A stretch of 51,383 nt of DNA. It comes from B73-G16 sp964611295. GTDB taxonomy: Bacteria > Desulfobacterota > B13-G15. Below the pieces are notes generated by a model. It searched no databases and was not told the DNA's origin. It worked only from the letters and a program-made list of their open reading frames with translations. Numbering within the stretch: position 1 is the stretch's first letter; every line of letters begins with the position of its first letter. The DNA lies in contig CAZSWV010000010.1 in assembly GCA_964611295.1 (NCBI GenBank), forward strand, positions 1-51,383, given 5' to 3'. Shown here one piece after another: positions 48,559-51,383 of the stretch. The position numbers were made by a program, and so were the translations under genes.

Positions 48559-51237
48559 TCAGTTTTCCAAGGTTTCTTCTACATCCTTGGCCCCAATGTG
48601 CTTTAGTGTCTCCCTCACCTTAAGGTCCAGGGTAGTCTGTTTGATCCCACCCTTGGACTGGGCCTTTAGCTCGATTTTCACGGTCAACTCTGCCCCTTCG
48701 TTATGAAGGGGCATGACCACTCCGCGTAAGAACTCGTGGAGTTTGTCCCAGGGAATCTGTGCCCTAAGGGTGTAAGAGAAAACATCGCCCCGTTTAGATA
48801 CAGTAGCGGCTTCTGCTGTTTGGACCTCATCCATGCCAAGGGGGGTTATCCTTGAAGGAGGCCTTTCCATTGGGGTTCCCAAAGTTACTTTTTCCAACTC
48901 GGAGGCGCGTATTAAAAGGGCATCTTCCTCAATCTGTGAAGGAGGCACGGTTTCTCTGAAGTAAACTCGTTCGCCCATCTTGATGCCAAACAGGCCTTCT
49001 GCTACGCCCTTGGCAACGCTTTCGAAAAGGGCCTCTTTTCCTCCAAGCATGGAAAGATGGGGATACCTAAGGAAGGCCTCGTAGATCTCCCGGAGGGATT
49101 TTTCGGTCTCATCTGGACGTAAGGTCTTTTCTAAAATGTACCGCGGCGAAACCTTAAAAAGCAGCACTTCTTCCCTTTTAAGGTACTCGCTAACCCGTTC
49201 GGCGATCGACAATTTCCTCCGCACCGTGGGCAGGCCTAAGTCAAACCAGCGTAAGTCTTCCTCTTCTTCCATTTTAACCAGATATCGATAGACAGTGAGG
49301 AGCTGGTATTCGATGGCCTCCTCTGCGTCTTTTATCCTCTCCTCCAAGGTCTTTCGGTTTTCTTGGCTCAGTTGTCGTCTGAGTGTTTCATCCGCTAGGA
49401 TACTCTTATAGGCTAGATAGCGCCTGATTTGCTGGCGGGCGCTTTGGAGGTCCCACTGATCTGCGACAAGGAGCAACAGCGTATTGCGGTATACACGGAA
49501 GGTTTGACCACATCGGTTGAGGAGTTCTTGGACATAGACCTTGGTTTGGCTGTCCTGGTAGTTGTATTCTGGTGGCAGAATGGCTAGCTTCAATTTCCGG
49601 TTATCGGGAATATCCCGGGAGTTATGGGGCCAGAGGAAAATTTCCATTCCCTCTGTAGGTTTGGCATGTTTTTCCAAGCGCTTTTTCATCTCCTCGGAAA
49701 TGTCTTCGGGCCTTACCGCTTCCTCCTTTTCTATGATGACGCGGTTTAAATTGGGTTGTGAGCGGAACTGATATATCCCTCCTTCTTCATGAAGGTACCA
49801 AAGGGTCTCCCGTAGTCGCTGAAGGGCATCACCTATTATCGGCACGGGAAGTCTATCCTGTAGGACCATAAGCCTAAGCTTTGTGAGGCTTACACCGCGT
49901 CGCTCCCCGCCGCTGAAGGAACCGAAGAAGATGGCCGTAGCCAGGCCGCTTGCCACCCCAAAACGGACGTATTCAGAACCAAGCTCTCGGTCGATTAAAG
50001 GCGCTTTGGCGTTGGGGCCGGCAATGTCGCTGGCGATTACGCCCTCAAATTCATTACCGATATGCTTTAGGAACTCTCGCCGGATGGTGGGGTTGCTCAG
50101 GTCGATGTGGCTTGGCAGGATGAGCGAGGCAGTATCATTCTTGCGATAGCGGTCGGCCACCACCTCGGCCAATAGCCTCAGGACGCCCCGGGTGCGCTGA
50201 AAGGTGGGGAAGGTGCTCCATCGTTCGAACAGTATGTCAATCAATTCGGGATGGAAGGGATAGGCCTTGCGCAGGCGTTCCTGGTAGGCCTTTTCTCGGG
50301 CTTCCCTCGGTACGTCATCTCCAAGCTCTTGATACATGTCCCAATAGGTGTCCGTTGTGCGCTTTGCTTCTTTTGGGTCAACTATCTCCTCAAACAGCCG
50401 GCATCTTATTACTTCGTAGATCTCCTCGCCTTCCACTGGGGTGTAAATGGCCTCCATTCGTCCGAAAATCTGTTGGAGTTGGTGTAGTACCCTTTCGCCT
50501 TCTTCGCCATAAGGAGCGCTTGAAGGAAGGGTTACCACCAGGGCACATCGTGGCTGTACTTTAACGGCTTCTGTCAGTTCTTGAAAGAAGGCCATCACCT
50601 GATCTTGGTAGTCCTTGGCCTTGATGGCGTACTCAGCTATTTCATCCATCAATATGAGGGTAGGGGCCTTAGCGATTAGTTGGAGTATCAGATCTTTACC
50701 TGGCGCCCGACGCTTTCCATCGTGTTCGCTTAAGAGCTCGTAATCGCCTAGTTGCCAAGCCAGTTCACCCCATGGGGTTCGCCCTTTCAAGGGGTCAGCA
50801 GCCGTACCTACGAAAGTCACCACCCGCACCTCCGGTACTACCTTAACCCCAAGGGCCTTGAGGATCTCCTTCCCCAGTTCCGAGTCCATTGCCTCTTGGG
50901 GTTTACGGAACAAATGGTAGAGGGCTATAAGGCAATGGGTTTTACCTCCACCGAAGGGTGTTTGGATTTGGATCACAGCCTCTCCTGTACCCACGCCCGA
51001 AAGGCGTGAAAGTACACTTCCCAATAGACTCCTTAAACCCTGCGTAGGATAGGTCTTCTGGAAGAAAAGCCTGGCGTCCCTATACTCCAAAGGGCCGCGG
51101 TCGGCTACTACGTCCGAGAGGTCGGCGGCAAAGACAGATTCATCCCATTTGCCTTCACGGTTATCTCGGATATCTTTGTGAGGAATACATATTTGAACCC
51201 ATGATTTCAGGTCCCTCTTGTACCACGGTTTTGTCAC
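48559..51237 (-). CDS. DUF499-family P-loop ATPase
   Basis: 892-residue protein of the DUF499 family. Walker A is TPFGGGKTH (about 93-101) and Walker B LILMDEIAEYA (about 194-204), placing it among AAA/STAND-like ATPases; the rest (about 210-892) has no further domain I recognise. DUF499 genes are typically paired with DUF1156 DNA methylases in predicted defence or DNA-modification islands, and the partner's tail precedes it here. Start is GTG, overlapping the upstream stop (GTGA), with AAGGAGG before it. In two stretches examined, Arg codons are mostly CGN, unlike AGG-rich uppS, which hints at transfer. Confidence 0.85.
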   Translation of the reverse strand: MTKPWYKRDLKSWVQICIPHKDIRDNREGKWDESVFAADLSDVVADRGPLEYRDARLFFQKTYPTQGLRSLLGSVLSRLSGVGTGEAVIQIQTPFGGGKTHCLIALYHLFRKPQEAMDSELGKEILKALGVKVVPEVRVVTFVGTAADPLKGRTPWGELAWQLGDYELLSEHDGKRRAPGKDLILQLIAKAPTLILMDEIAEYAIKAKDYQDQVMAFFQELTEAVKVQPRCALVVTLPSSAPYGEEGERVLHQLQQIFGRMEAIYTPVEGEEIYEVIRCRLFEEIVDPKEAKRTTDTYWDMYQELGDDVPREAREKAYQERLRKAYPFHPELIDILFERWSTFPTFQRTRGVLRLLAEVVADRYRKNDTASLILPSHIDLSNPTIRREFLKHIGNEFEGVIASDIAGPNAKAPLIDRELGSEYVRFGVASGLATAIFFGSFSGGERRGVSLTKLRLMVLQDRLPVPIIGDALQRLRETLWYLHEEGGIYQFRSQPNLNRVIIEKEEAVRPEDISEEMKKRLEKHAKPTEGMEIFLWPHNSRDIPDNRKLKLAILPPEYNYQDSQTKVYVQELLNRCGQTFRVYRNTLLLLVADQWDLQSARQQIRRYLAYKSILADETLRRQLSQENRKTLEERIKDAEEAIEYQLLTVYRYLVKMEEEEDLRWFDLGLPTVRRKLSIAERVSEYLKREEVLLFKVSPRYILEKTLRPDETEKSLREIYEAFLRYPHLSMLGGKEALFESVAKGVAEGLFGIKMGERVYFRETVPPSQIEEDALLIRASELEKVTLGTPMERPPSRITPLGMDEVQTAEAATVSKRGDVFSYTLRAQIPWDKLHEFLRGVVMPLHNEGAELTVKIELKAQSKGGIKQTTLDLKVRETLKHIGAKDVEETLEN

Positions 51238-51383
51238 GACCCACCTCCTTGGTCAAACAAACATAAATTCTGGCCCACACGTTGGGCATAGACCTTACTC
51301 CTATAGAGCAGGCCCTGTAGTAATTGCTTCTCCTTATCACCTTCTGGCAGGACCTCGCTGATGGCCTGGGCCACCTGCCAGAA
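51234..51383 (-). CDS. C-terminal end of a probable DUF1156 adenine-specific DNA methylase
   Basis: The last 49 codons and the stop of a gene entering from the right edge. The fragment begins FWQVAQAISEVLPEGDKEKQ and continues LLQGLLYRSK, which resembles the C-terminus of DUF1156 zinc-ribbon DNA methylases. It has no alternative frame or frameshift, and its stop overlaps the DUF499 GTG (GTGA), so the two genes are translationally coupled. In the family these are predicted N6-adenine methyltransferases of defence islands. The call depends on short tail similarity plus the conserved DUF1156/DUF499 pairing. Confidence 0.6.
   Translation of the reverse strand, partial: FWQVAQAISEVLPEGDKEKQLLQGLLYRSKVYAQRVGQNLCLFDQGGGS

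Noticed and set aside
1..51383. CRISPR arrays, insertion sequences, prophage genes, rRNA genes or riboswitches
   Set aside because: I saw no regularly spaced repeats, transposase or integrase motifs, rRNA segments or recognisable riboswitch leaders anywhere in the window.

Overview
The window looks like a compact chromosome segment from a thermophilic, anaerobic, Gram-negative bacterium, most like the Desulfobacterota/Thermodesulfobacteriota. This rests on the uppS-cdsA-dxr-rseP-tsaB order, a tetraheme class III cytochrome c, outer-envelope genes (ppiD, an LpxL-like protein, a LapA-like protein), Lys/Glu-rich proteins, and strong use of AGG and ATA codons. Genes are packed with 4-nt ATGA overlaps, coding overlaps between convergent genes and almost no long spacers. 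No stretch over 300 bases lacks a gene. The lineage call is inference from gene content.

Layout. 1-127: 5' end of a tungstate/molybdate-type binding protein leaving the left edge. 248-4626 (+): isoprenoid/envelope operon uppS-cdsA-dxr-rseP-tsaB, closed by a bidirectional terminator. 4684-10722 (-): cytochrome c with its own promoter, and the rod-shape operon mreB-mreC-mreD-mrdA-rodA-ssb. 10851 (+): ybaB. 11174-17950 (-): a six-gene CoA-metabolism cluster (DRE-TIM metallolyase, nitroreductase, 4-hydroxybutyryl-CoA-dehydratase-like flavoprotein, HMG-CoA-synthase-like/DUF35 fusion, thiolase, crotonase). 18099-20785 (-): CDF metal transporter, two small membrane proteins, purB. 20849-26011: ppiD, an MBL hydrolase on the opposite strand, then ruvX-mltG-radical SAM. 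26008-32914 (-): nfeD-slipin-galE-dGTPase-like-kinase fusion-unknown-fmdB-like. 33121-35346 (+): soluble five-PAS diguanylate cyclase. 35352-38086 (-): arsR-permease-thioredoxin-MtrA/FeS operon. 38193-40213 (+): exported protein, acyltransferase-like protein, map. 40219-41523 (-): der. 41605-43196 (+): CBS protein and an unknown. 43184-48359 (-): aminotransferase, hom, deacetylase-like, ispD, ogt, MTHFS-like. Then tRNA-Ser(UGA), and at the right edge a DUF499 ATPase preceded by the last 49 codons of a probable DUF1156 DNA methylase.

The most unusual content is the CoA cluster. Its HMG-CoA-synthase-like protein has lost the whole Glu/Cys/His catalytic triad and is fused to a zinc-ribbon/OB-fold DUF35 domain. 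Its AbfD-like flavoprotein has lost all three cysteine ligands of the [4Fe-4S] cluster. Since dxr and ispD show isoprenoids are made by the MEP route, this is not a mevalonate cluster; it appears to be a repurposed acyl-CoA pathway of unknown substrate. Second is the ArsR-controlled operon, which joins an ArsP-type permease and a mini-thioredoxin to a corrinoid-type MtrA domain fused to a CFeSP-like Fe-S domain, suggesting methyl-group or methyl-metalloid chemistry. Third is the truncated DUF1156/DUF499 pair, a putative defence or DNA-modification module continuing beyond the window.
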